Positions 8,916 to 16,421 of a DNA stretch of 64,000 bases are shown piece after piece (positions within the stretch are counted from its first letter, which is position 1; each line of letters opens with the position of its first letter). Where the stretch lies: positions 62,001 to 126,000 of the forward strand of contig JAHJIJ010000030.1 in the NCBI GenBank assembly GCA_018823325.1, in the 5' to 3' direction. The position numbers and the translations under genes are program-made. The stretch comes from Alphaproteobacteria bacterium (GTDB lineage: Bacteria > Pseudomonadota > Alphaproteobacteria > Sphingomonadales > Sphingomonadaceae). The notes beneath the pieces are model-generated. The model worked only from the letters and a program-made list of their open reading frames with translations. It was not told the origin of the DNA and ran no database searches.

Positions 8916-10562
8916 ATGACCGACACTCAAGTCCTGATTATCGGCGCAGGCCCCGTGGGGTTACTGCTCGCACTCGATCTTGCATCCCGTGGTGTTCATG
9001 TTGTCGTCGCCGAAACGCGGCCGGCGGGCCAGCCACCGAGCGTGAAATGCAACCACGTTTCCTCCCGCACCATGGAGACACTGCGCCGCCTCGGCCTCTC
9101 GCGCGAGGTGCGCGCCGTGGGCCTGCCGCATGACTATCCCAATGACATCGTCTTCCGCACCCGGATGACCGGCAGGGAACTCGCCCGCATCCCCATCCCC
9201 ACACGCCGCGAGCGCTATCGGGACCGCTCCGGGCCGGACGGCTGGTGGCCGACGCCCGAGCCGCCGCACCGGGTCAACCAGATCTTCTTTGAACCGATCT
9301 TCTTCGCCCATGCTGCGGAACATCCGAACATCACCATCCTCAACGAGACACGCTTCGACAGCGCGCGCGAGGAAAGCGGCGGCGTCCGCGCGGACCTGAC
9401 TGACCTCAAGACCGGAGAGACCCGGCAGATCACCAGCTGCTACATGGTCGGTTGCGATGGCGGCAGTTCGGTGGTCCGCAAGGGCATCGGCGGCAAGCTG
9501 GAAGGTGATGCCGTCATCCAGCGCGTGCAATCGACGCTCATCGACGCGCCCGACCTGCTCGGCGCACTGGGCAGCGACCCGGCCTGGATGAGCTATAATT
9601 ACAATCCAGATCGGGCGGGCACGGTACTCGCCATCGACGGCAAGCGTCGCTGGCTGGTACACAATTATCTGCGGCCGAACGAGGAAGAGTTTGAGCAGGT
9701 CGACCGGGATCGCTGCATCCGGCACATCCTGGGCGTCGGGCCCGATTTTCCGATCACGCAACTCTCCAATGAAGACTGGATCGGGCGCCGGCTCGTCGCC
9801 GACAAGTTCCGCGAGGGGCGTATCTTCATCGCGGGTGATGCGGCGCATCTCTGGGTGCCCTATGCGGGCTACGGCATGAACGCCGGCATAGCCGACGCCA
9901 TGGATCTCTCATGGATGCTCGCCGCCACGCTGCAAGGCTGGGCGCCCGAGGCGATCCTCGATGCCTATGTTGCCGAGCGCAAGCCGATCACCGAGCAGGT
10001 CTCGCGCTTTGCCATGGGCCACGCCGGTGGGGCCATCAAGGAGCGTAACACGCTGCCGCCCGAGATCGAGGACGAAACACCGGAAGGTGAAGCTGCCCGC
10101 CGCGCCGTGGGAGAAGCAGCCTATGCGCTCAATGTGCAGCAATATGCCTGCGCCGGGCTGAACTATGGCTATTATTACGATTCCTCGCCGATCATCGCTT
10201 ATGATGGCGAGGCCGCACCGCCCTACAGTATGCATGATTACACGCCCTCCACTGTGCCGGGCTGCCGCCTGCCGCATTTCTTCGTGGCGGACGGGCGTTC
10301 ACTCTACGACCTGCTCGGGCCGGGCTATACGTTGATCCGGCTCGACGACACTGCGTCGGCAGAGCCACTGGTCGCGGCGGCGCGCGACCGCGGAATGCCG
10401 CTCACGATCGTGACTGCGGACCGGGAGCTCGACAATGTGCCGGATATCTATCGGCACAGCCTGCTGCTCGCCCGGCCCGATGGCCATGTCGCCTGGCGCG
10501 GTAACGCCATCGACGATGCGGCTGCGCTGCTCGACCTCGTGCGAGGAGCGGGCAAGACCTGA
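8916..10562 (+). CDS. FAD-dependent aromatic monooxygenase (PheA/TfdB type), copy 1
   Basis: This 548-residue flavoprotein hydroxylase is expected to use NAD(P)H and O2 to hydroxylate a phenolic ring. Visible motifs are the FAD fold GAGPVG (residues 10-15), the DG motif VGCDGGSSVVRKG, and the GD motif FIAGDAAHLWVPYAGYGMN. The C-terminal thioredoxin-like domain of phenol hydroxylases ends with LLLARPDGHVAWRG. I start at the ATG at 8916, which has GAGG five bases upstream. A GTG at 8910 is in frame but lacks good spacing. It is transcribed alone and ends at a strong hairpin shared with the convergent NTF2-like gene. A paralogue is at 11207-12793. Confidence 0.9.
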   Translation: MTDTQVLIIGAGPVGLLLALDLASRGVHVVVAETRPAGQPPSVKCNHVSSRTMETLRRLGLSREVRAVGLPHDYPNDIVFRTRMTGRELARIPIPTRRERYRDRSGPDGWWPTPEPPHRVNQIFFEPIFFAHAAEHPNITILNETRFDSAREESGGVRADLTDLKTGETRQITSCYMVGCDGGSSVVRKGIGGKLEGDAVIQRVQSTLIDAPDLLGALGSDPAWMSYNYNPDRAGTVLAIDGKRRWLVHNYLRPNEEEFEQVDRDRCIRHILGVGPDFPITQLSNEDWIGRRLVADKFREGRIFIAGDAAHLWVPYAGYGMNAGIADAMDLSWMLAATLQGWAPEAILDAYVAERKPITEQVSRFAMGHAGGAIKERNTLPPEIEDETPEGEAARRAVGEAAYALNVQQYACAGLNYGYYYDSSPIIAYDGEAAPPYSMHDYTPSTVPGCRLPHFFVADGRSLYDLLGPGYTLIRLDDTASAEPLVAAARDRGMPLTIVTADRELDNVPDIYRHSLLLARPDGHVAWRGNAIDDAAALLDLVRGAGKT

Positions 10563-10581
10563 GCGGGCGCACAGGCAGAAA

Positions 10582-10607
10582 GGGGCAGCCGGGAGACTGG
10601 CTGCCCC
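10582..10607. terminator. Bidirectional terminator between convergent genes
   Basis: Perfect nine-base arms GGGGCAGCC and GGCTGCCCC with an eight-base loop, in the 55-base gap between the monooxygenase stop and the NTF2-like stop. The minus-strand side runs into CTTT. Confidence 0.7.
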
Positions 10608-10617
10608 GGCTCCGCCG

Positions 10618-11172
10618 TTACCAGGGGTCCTTGCTCTGCTCGCTGAACGGGCGCCGATCCACGGGCGGGGCGATGTTCACCGGCCGTTGCGGCATGGTGA
10701 CGTCGCCCTTCCACGGCACCTGATCCGCCTTGGTCCAGGCGTTGACGAACAGGCGGTAGAACTTCCACCGTCCGTTCCGCTTCACCAGCCGGTCATCGCG
10801 GGTACCGATGCCGAAGATGAAATTCGTGCCGTAATCGGCATTCCACTGGATAATCTGGAAGAAGCTGCGCACCCGCGCGCCTTCCGGCCGTGGTTCCATG
10901 ATGAAGTGATTGAACAGGTGCTGTCGGCCGAACCACCAATGCTGGCGATCATACCAGAGTCCCTTGAGATGCTCGCGAATGGCGTCATGCCCCTGCGCCT
11001 TGCCCTGCCAGAGATGATCGAACTCGCCATCCTCGGCAAAGGTATCGAGCACCTGCTCCTCGTCCGCCAGATCGATGCCCCAGGCGTAGCGGGCAAACAG
11101 TTCGGTGATTTCCGCGCGGTCATCCGAAGGCATGATCTCGGGTACGCCATTGGGCCAGCAGGGTTCGTGCAT
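10618..11172 (-). CDS. NTF2-like (SnoaL-type) protein
   Basis: This 184-residue protein has the alpha+beta cone pattern of the NTF2/SnoaL superfamily: DDRAEITELFARYAWGID, then a DTFAEDGEF strand, a GHDAIREHLKGL helix, and late strands ending VKRNGRWKFYRLFVNAWT. Family members act as small isomerases, hydratases, cyclases or ring-hydroxylase small subunits. No large oxygenase subunit is nearby, so an isomerase or lyase role is more likely. The ATG at 11172 has AAGGAG six bases upstream; longer in-frame starts at 11178, 11187 and 11343 are less good. It is the last gene of the minus-strand hydrolase operon, 34 bases after the monooxygenase gene. Confidence 0.8.
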   Translation of the reverse strand: MHEPCWPNGVPEIMPSDDRAEITELFARYAWGIDLADEEQVLDTFAEDGEFDHLWQGKAQGHDAIREHLKGLWYDRQHWWFGRQHLFNHFIMEPRPEGARVRSFFQIIQWNADYGTNFIFGIGTRDDRLVKRNGRWKFYRLFVNAWTKADQVPWKGDVTMPQRPVNIAPPVDRRPFSEQSKDPW

Positions 11173-11206
11173 CTTCATCTCCTTCATGATCTCTTTGTTC
11201 CGGGTA

Positions 11207-12793
11207 TCATCGCCCGATGCTTTGCGAGAGGATTTCCGCCGGAGCGCGTCCCTCTCCCTTTTCGGCCCAGGCCACGAACTGGTCCGGCCGCACCAGAATC
11301 GCTTGCGTACCGTATTGCGCGCAGAGCGCCGGCGCAGGTTCATGCACGATCTTCAGCGGCATGCCGAGCGCCTGGGCGGCTGCGCGGAAGCCGGAAGCTT
11401 CCCCGCCTTCGCCGAACAGGAACAAGGTGAACCCAAGACCGAGCTCATCATAGACATTGCCGCCCGACGGACGATCGGCCGGCGAAAGATGGTGTCCGGC
11501 GCGCGCCTCGTGGCTGTGCCTGCCGACCGCGCTACCGCCTGCGCCTTGCGTGCCCGGAACAATCGGCGAACCCTCATAATGAGGCTCGAAACTCGCCACC
11601 TCGCCTTGCGCCCCGACGCTGCGGCGCTGCCATTCCGCAATGAAGGCCGCCTCATCCACCGTCGGATCATGAGTGCTCAGAAAAGCACGATCCTCATTGA
11701 TGGCTTTCTCGATGAAATCGCCCGCGGTCGAGGCAAACACACCGTGGCGTTCGGCGTGATAGCTCTCCAACAGATCATCCCCGCCCCAGCCTTGCAGCAC
11801 CGCCGCCAGCTTCCAGCCAAGGTTGCAGGCATCCTCAAACCCGGTATTGATGCCATAGCCGCCATAAGGCGGATGGCTGTGCGCAGCATCGCCGGCGAGA
11901 AACACGTGATCCGCCCGATAGCGATCGGCAATTGCGAAGCGCAGATCCCAGAAGCCGACATGATCGAATGCCACATCGATCGGGGCGCCGACTGCCTTTT
12001 CCAGATAAGCCTTGAAGTCGAACCCGTCCTCGCGCGCGCTGCGGGGGACCGGCGCATGAAAGAACCACTGGTTCTCGAGATCCACGCGACCGAAGAACAG
12101 CCAATAGCCTTCCAGATCGGGATGCAGGACGTTGTAGAAGGACTTGCCCGGATAGCGCGCCAGAATGCGTGCCAGCTCGTCCGAACGGAACACGAGGAGC
12201 ACCATCAGCTTGTCATGATCGGACAAGGTCTGGCTGATCTGCGCCGTTTGTCGCACAGTCGATCGGCTGCCGTCGCAGCCGACGAGAAACCGGCCGCGCG
12301 CCATCAGTCGTGCCTCGCCATTGCGCTCGACCGCGTGAACGGTCACGCCGTCTCCATCCACTTCATGGCGCGCGACCGAATAGCCATAACGCGCGGTAAC
12401 CGACGGCAACTGCGCAACCCGTGCGCGCAGGACAGCCTCAGTACAATATTGCGGCAACCGCTCATTATCGGTGAAGTAATAGGGACGGACCAGCTCTCGC
12501 TGGAGCCAGTCGTAGTGATAGGGACTGGTGAGCGACCCATAGGCCGTGAGCCCCCCGATGCCATAGTCCGAGGGGATGGTTCGCGCCGCGCGCAGCTGAT
12601 CCTCAATGCCCCAGAAATGGAAATGCTCCATGGTCCGCTGGGTCAGGTTCTGGCCCTTGGGCACTGGCTGGGGCTGCGGATAGCGCTCGATCACAAGCGT
12701 ACGAATGTCGCGCAGGCCGAGTTCGATGGCCAATCCCATGCCGACAGGACCGCCGCCCGCTATGACGACGTCAAACTCATCCTCTTCATGCAT
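11207..12793 (-). CDS. FAD-dependent aromatic monooxygenase (PheA/TfdB type), copy 2
   Basis: This 528-residue flavoprotein hydroxylase is paralogous to the protein at 8916-10562. The FAD fold is VVIAGGGPVGMG (GGGPVG at residues 13-18), the DG motif is LVGCDGSRSTVRQ, and the GD motif is FLAGDAAHSHPPYGGYGIN. The thioredoxin-like C-terminal domain ends with ILVRPDQFVAWAEK. A GGGGCGGGG ribosome site precedes the ATG. It lies between a DUF3237 gene and the NTF2-like gene in one minus-strand operon. Presumably it hydroxylates a phenolic intermediate, or carries out a related monooxygenation. Regiochemistry cannot be read from sequence. Confidence 0.9.
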   Translation of the reverse strand: MHEEDEFDVVIAGGGPVGMGLAIELGLRDIRTLVIERYPQPQPVPKGQNLTQRTMEHFHFWGIEDQLRAARTIPSDYGIGGLTAYGSLTSPYHYDWLQRELVRPYYFTDNERLPQYCTEAVLRARVAQLPSVTARYGYSVARHEVDGDGVTVHAVERNGEARLMARGRFLVGCDGSRSTVRQTAQISQTLSDHDKLMVLLVFRSDELARILARYPGKSFYNVLHPDLEGYWLFFGRVDLENQWFFHAPVPRSAREDGFDFKAYLEKAVGAPIDVAFDHVGFWDLRFAIADRYRADHVFLAGDAAHSHPPYGGYGINTGFEDACNLGWKLAAVLQGWGGDDLLESYHAERHGVFASTAGDFIEKAINEDRAFLSTHDPTVDEAAFIAEWQRRSVGAQGEVASFEPHYEGSPIVPGTQGAGGSAVGRHSHEARAGHHLSPADRPSGGNVYDELGLGFTLFLFGEGGEASGFRAAAQALGMPLKIVHEPAPALCAQYGTQAILVRPDQFVAWAEKGEGRAPAEILSQSIGR

Positions 12794-12835
12794 GTCAGCC
12801 CCGCCCCTCTGCGGTCTGGACGCGTTTCACCACCC

Positions 12836-13318
12836 TCACAAGACCTTGAAGTAATGGATGCAGTTTGCGTTCGGCACCTTCTCTGCAACGCCGACGAAGA
12901 TGTGCTTCGCCATCCAGTCGTGCGGGCCTTCGGGCACATCGAATTTGGGTGAAACGCGCATATAATATTCGGATGGATCGGCAGGCTCGTTGCGCGCCAT
13001 CCGCTCCGCCACTTCTTCGGAGTGCGCCCAGCGATACCCCCGGTTCTGCAGATAGATGATCGTGCCGTCGTCCAGCTCCAGCAAGTAGCGCGCATCGAAA
13101 TCGATCACGCCGTCCGGTCGCTGAAGCGGCCAGTCGCCCCCGCTCATCGGGATCACCTTGCCCTTGATCCCCGGCCCCTCGATCGTGCCCTCCGCAGCAT
13201 ATACCGCAGCCCGGGTCGCGCCCATGGTCGTGGGCTTGAGCCACACCGCTTTGGTGAGGGTGATCGCGATGGAGAACGCATATTCGAACTTCGGCGCGAA
13301 CGGGTGAATATCAGTCAT
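12836..13318 (-). CDS. DUF3237 family protein, copy 1
   Basis: This 160-residue protein has no assigned activity. The DUF3237 core is visible: EGTIEGPGIKGKVIPMSGGDWP, then the strand RYLLELDDGTIIYLQNRGYR, and a final FVGVAEKVPNANCIHYFKV. The ATG at 13318 has AGAAGGA upstream; an in-frame start at 13348 would add ten residues with no ribosome site. It is second in the operon hydrolase-DUF3237-monooxygenase-NTF2. A second member of the family is at 15168-15653. Its placement among oxygenases suggests a small catalytic or binding role on an aromatic intermediate, but this is inference. Confidence 0.82.
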   Translation of the reverse strand: MTDIHPFAPKFEYAFSIAITLTKAVWLKPTTMGATRAAVYAAEGTIEGPGIKGKVIPMSGGDWPLQRPDGVIDFDARYLLELDDGTIIYLQNRGYRWAHSEEVAERMARNEPADPSEYYMRVSPKFDVPEGPHDWMAKHIFVGVAEKVPNANCIHYFKVL

Positions 13319-13383
13319 GAAAAATCCTTCTGCGAGATTGGCGGGCAACGGAACGCGCGGTTGAAGCCGGCACGGGCGGACGA

Positions 13384-15054
13384 TCAGCCCTGGCCTGGCG
13401 AAATGTACGGGAGGAGAAGGTGGGAATCGTACGTTCCCCCCGTGCGGATGATATGCGTGCCCGCATTGCGCAGGTCGTCATGCCGCGCAAAGGCGAGATT
13501 ATATTTGTCGACATCGTAGATGTCGCGCCCTTGCAAGGTCAGTCGCAGGCCTTCTCCGGCCTCGAACCGGACCGAAGTCGGCCAGATCTCGATATCCAGC
13601 GGCACAGGCACGCCCGGCTGCAGCGGCTGCTCACGCCGGTGGGTATGGACAGGCTGGAAGGGCGACGATTGCGCGTCGTCCAGTTCCCGGTGGGAGGCCC
13701 GCAGCCATCCGAGCGCCAGCGGCCCGTCATCGTAGAGCGCGTAGAAGGTGAACGGCACACGCTCGCCCTGCGCATCCAGCTTGTCGAGGCCGACGAACAG
13801 ATCCATGTCGTCGCTGCCATCCGCCTCTACCCAGAGCCGGAGCTTGATATGGCCGGTCAACTCGGTGGGCTCGTCGAAGCGCATGGCGAAGGTCGCCTTG
13901 CCGGTCTGCGCATCATAGGATTGCTGCGCTTCCGCATCGGGCGCCTGGGGCGAGAGAGCGCCCTGCCCGGCATCCAGATAAAGCGGCCGATAGTCAGTGC
14001 GCGCGAGCGGCCAGTCGGCTTCATCGCGAAAGGCGCCCGCGCTCTCGCGCTCACGCACCTGAATGCGCACGCGGGGCCACTGGCCGAGGCCGGTCTCGAG
14101 CCCCTTGAGGTAGTGGTCGAAGAATTTCCGCTGCAGTTCGACATTCTCCGGATCATAGAAATGCCGCCACTTTTTCTGGCCATGAACCAGGAGCCACTTC
14201 TCGGGCGCGCTGATCTTCTTGAACGCTTCGAGCGTGCCGCGCGTATGCAGGCCATGGTCCGACCAGCTCGCAACGACGAACGTCGGCAGATCGATGGCTT
14301 CCAGATCGAGCGCCTTGCTTTCCCAATAGGCGTCCATCAGCGGATGGGCGCGGGCGTTGGCGCCGGTATATTCCGTGCGGGTGGTGGACCAGTTGAGATT
14401 TTTAGAAGCTCGCTCGACGAAACAGGTTTCGCGGATGCCGCCATGATAGGCGAATTCCCGATACCAGTCTGAGAAGCCCTCCCAGGGATTAAGCGCCAGA
14501 AGATGCGGCGGCTTGAGCGGCGCTACGAGATACTGGATGCAGGCGAGGTAGGAGACCCCCGTCATCCCGACCTTGCCGTTCGACCATGGCTGCACCCCCA
14601 GCCACTCGATCAGATCATAGCAATCCTCGCCCTCGCCAGTGCCGTTGTGGCGTAACTCGCCCTCGGACAGCCAGGCACCGCGCGGATCGGGATAGCAGAC
14701 GGCGTAACCATGCGCGCACCAATAGGTCGGATCAGGCGCCTCGAACGCCGTATGACGCGAGATCCAGCCTTTCTCGAGACCAGCCGGTGGCCACAGATTA
14801 TCGGCCTTGCCATGCTTGCCATAGGGGCTCCACGCCAGCAGCACCGGCAGATCGCGCTCGCCGGCCTCGCCCTCGGGACGGAAGATATCGACATAGATCG
14901 TCACGCCATCGCGCATCGTCACCGGCACATTGCGGTCGAGAATCAACCCGTCTTCCACGATCCGCACCTGCTCCTTGGGCGGAAGCGGCGGCTTGTAGGG
15001 ATTGGTCGCGGGGTCGGTGCCCGGAAGCATGATCAGCTCAAATTCCTCGGACAT
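13384..15054 (-). CDS. CocE/NonD-family alpha/beta hydrolase
   Basis: This 556-residue protein combines an N-terminal alpha/beta-hydrolase domain with a C-terminal jelly-roll domain of the X-Pro dipeptidyl-peptidase (S15) fold. Candidate catalytic residues are Ser168 in MTGVSYLA, Asp266 in SWSDHG and His291 in LLVHGQKKW. The typical VTMRDGVTIYVDIFRP entry strand and the FFDHYLKGLE helix are present. Family members cleave esters or amides, cocaine esterase being the best known. Here it heads a four-gene minus-strand operon behind operator copy 6, so it may open an ester or amide of the imported substrate. The ATG at 15054 follows GAGGGAGAGAG; a GTG at 15057 is adjacent. Confidence 0.88.
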   Translation of the reverse strand: MSEEFELIMLPGTDPATNPYKPPLPPKEQVRIVEDGLILDRNVPVTMRDGVTIYVDIFRPEGEAGERDLPVLLAWSPYGKHGKADNLWPPAGLEKGWISRHTAFEAPDPTYWCAHGYAVCYPDPRGAWLSEGELRHNGTGEGEDCYDLIEWLGVQPWSNGKVGMTGVSYLACIQYLVAPLKPPHLLALNPWEGFSDWYREFAYHGGIRETCFVERASKNLNWSTTRTEYTGANARAHPLMDAYWESKALDLEAIDLPTFVVASWSDHGLHTRGTLEAFKKISAPEKWLLVHGQKKWRHFYDPENVELQRKFFDHYLKGLETGLGQWPRVRIQVRERESAGAFRDEADWPLARTDYRPLYLDAGQGALSPQAPDAEAQQSYDAQTGKATFAMRFDEPTELTGHIKLRLWVEADGSDDMDLFVGLDKLDAQGERVPFTFYALYDDGPLALGWLRASHRELDDAQSSPFQPVHTHRREQPLQPGVPVPLDIEIWPTSVRFEAGEGLRLTLQGRDIYDVDKYNLAFARHDDLRNAGTHIIRTGGTYDSHLLLPYISPGQG

Positions 15055-15077
15055 CACTCTCTCCCTCGCGTTTTCCG

Positions 15078-15089
15078 TTGATTAATCAT
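15078..15089. promoter_or_regulatory. Operator copy 6 (TTGATTAATCAT) before the hydrolase operon
   Basis: One mismatch from TTGA-N4-TCAA, 24 bases before the hydrolase start, on the minus-strand side of a 113-base divergent promoter region. Confidence 0.55.
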
Positions 15090-15135
15090 CATAGTCGGTC
15101 TTACGGTTCACGCAATCGCAATCCCGCCAAATAAG

Positions 15136-15147
15136 ATGATTCATCAA
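15136..15147. promoter_or_regulatory. Operator copy 7 (ATGATTCATCAA) before DUF3237 copy 2
   Basis: One mismatch from TTGA-N4-TCAA, 21 bases before the ATG at 15168. It mirrors copy 6 across the divergent region, so each promoter has its own site. Confidence 0.55.
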
Positions 15148-15167
15148 CATATATCGGAAGGCCATTC

Positions 15168-15653
15168 ATGACAGACGATCCTCTCGCCCTTCGCTACGAG
15201 CATGTCTTCGACATCCGCATCAATTTCGATAAGCGCTGGACGACGGGCGCCATTCACGAGGGCGGCCCCAATCACGGATATACGTCTGTCGGCGAAGGCT
15301 GCACCATTTCGGGGCCGCGCCTGAACGGCAAGCTGGTCGACTACAGCGGCGCGGACTGGCCGGTCATCCGCACAGACAAGGTCGTGGAGCTCAATGCCCA
15401 TTACATGATCGAGGCGGACGACGGCGCGCTCATCTACATCCGAAATCTTGGTTATGTGCATGGCCCGCTTGACCTGCCGGACGGAACGACGACCTCATCC
15501 TATTTCCGCTGCACGCCCTATTTCCGTGCACCGGAAGGCAAGCATGGCTGGCTCAATCGCACGGTGATCGTCGGCGTCGGTCAGCGGCGCCCGAAGTTGA
15601 CGCCCGAGGACGAGCAGGATCACTCGCTGTTCCGCTATTACGCGGTCATTTGA
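15168..15653 (+). CDS. DUF3237 family protein, copy 2
   Basis: This 161-residue protein has the same core as the protein at 12836-13318: GCTISGPRLNGKLVDYSGADWP, then HYMIEADDGALIYIRNLGYV, and a closing VIVGVGQRRP followed by LFRYYAVI. The two copies are clearly diverged, so they may act on different intermediates or form a hetero-oligomer. A GGAAGG ribosome site precedes the ATG. It is transcribed alone from a promoter with operator copy 7, and its last eight bases overlap the 3' end of the convergent marR gene. Function unknown. Confidence 0.82.
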   Translation: MTDDPLALRYEHVFDIRINFDKRWTTGAIHEGGPNHGYTSVGEGCTISGPRLNGKLVDYSGADWPVIRTDKVVELNAHYMIEADDGALIYIRNLGYVHGPLDLPDGTTTSSYFRCTPYFRAPEGKHGWLNRTVIVGVGQRRPKLTPEDEQDHSLFRYYAVI

Positions 15654-16164
15654 TCGCATCCGGCTGAGCGCGCGATTGTGACAGGATGACGAGTTGCTCC
15701 CCGACCTTGGCGAGCAACTCGTTCAGCTGCGTGCACTCCTCATTGGTGAGCTTCGCCAGCAATAATTCATGGAACGCCTGTCGTTGCGCGAGCGCGGCAC
15801 GATATCGCTCCATGCCGGTTTCGGTCATCTTCAGAATCGGCGCTCGCCGATCTTGCGGATTCTCCCGGCGAAGCGTGTAGCCCTTCTGCTCGAGCGTGCT
15901 GACAGCCCGGCTGACTTCCGCCCGATCGACCCAGGCCATCTCGGCGACCTGCCGCACCGTACCTCCGCCCTCCAGCGTAGCGAGACGGGCCATGACACGC
16001 CATTCAGCATAAGTGATGTCGTCAACGTCCGCGAGATTACGAATCGTGAGACGATCCATGATCTTGGCGATCAGCGTCATTCGGAATGTCGGATAATTGA
16101 GTTGATCGAGATTCCATCCCGGCAGCTCGATTTCTTCAGGCTTGTATTGCCGTTCACCACTCAC
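15646..16164 (-). CDS. MarR-family transcriptional regulator, proposed master regulator of the island
   Basis: This 172-residue winged-helix protein carries a MarR core from about residue 25: ITYAEWRVMARLATLEGGGTVRQVAEM, the recognition helix AEVSRAVSTLEQKGYTLR, and the wing RRENPQDRRAPILKMTETG. MarR dimers bind short palindromes and are usually released by phenolic ligands. Eight copies of a 12-bp palindrome flank the surrounding genes, making this protein the obvious candidate ligand sensor. It starts with GTG at 16164, with only a weak ribosome site. It is divergent from the MFS gene at 16422, with operator copy 8 in the shared region, so autoregulation is possible. Confidence 0.88.
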   Translation of the reverse strand: MSGERQYKPEEIELPGWNLDQLNYPTFRMTLIAKIMDRLTIRNLADVDDITYAEWRVMARLATLEGGGTVRQVAEMAWVDRAEVSRAVSTLEQKGYTLRRENPQDRRAPILKMTETGMERYRAALAQRQAFHELLLAKLTNEECTQLNELLAKVGEQLVILSQSRAQPDAIK

Positions 16165-16320
16165 GTCTGCCTGTACCTTCTAGTCAGATGCCGCATCCGG
16201 GCGTTAATCCGCTTACTGGTCCGCAAACGAAGCGACCGTCAAGCAAATGACAGCGATAGAGCCGCCTGCACCCAAACTTCCGACCCTTGCCACACCCTGT
16301 CCTTGCCAAGTCCATTTTCA

Positions 16321-16332
16321 TTGAGTTATCAA
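16321..16332. promoter_or_regulatory. Operator copy 8 (TTGAGTTATCAA) between marR and the second MFS gene
   Basis: An exact TTGA-N4-TCAA palindrome in the 257-base region between divergent genes. It lies 89 bases before the MFS start and 157 bases from the marR start, so it could control both. Confidence 0.65.
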
Positions 16333-16421
16333 TATTACATCAAGGTTGCGCGGTTGTCTTGTGGTAACGCGCTTGAGATCGGGAACCTCTTCCGGTCCAA
16401 CCCCGAACAGCACAGGCACCC

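Noticed and set aside
11105..12952. 615-codon plus-strand frame opposite the second flavin monooxygenase
   Set aside because: The minus strand has all three FAD motifs. The plus-strand product has no recognisable domain and spans three genes' boundaries.
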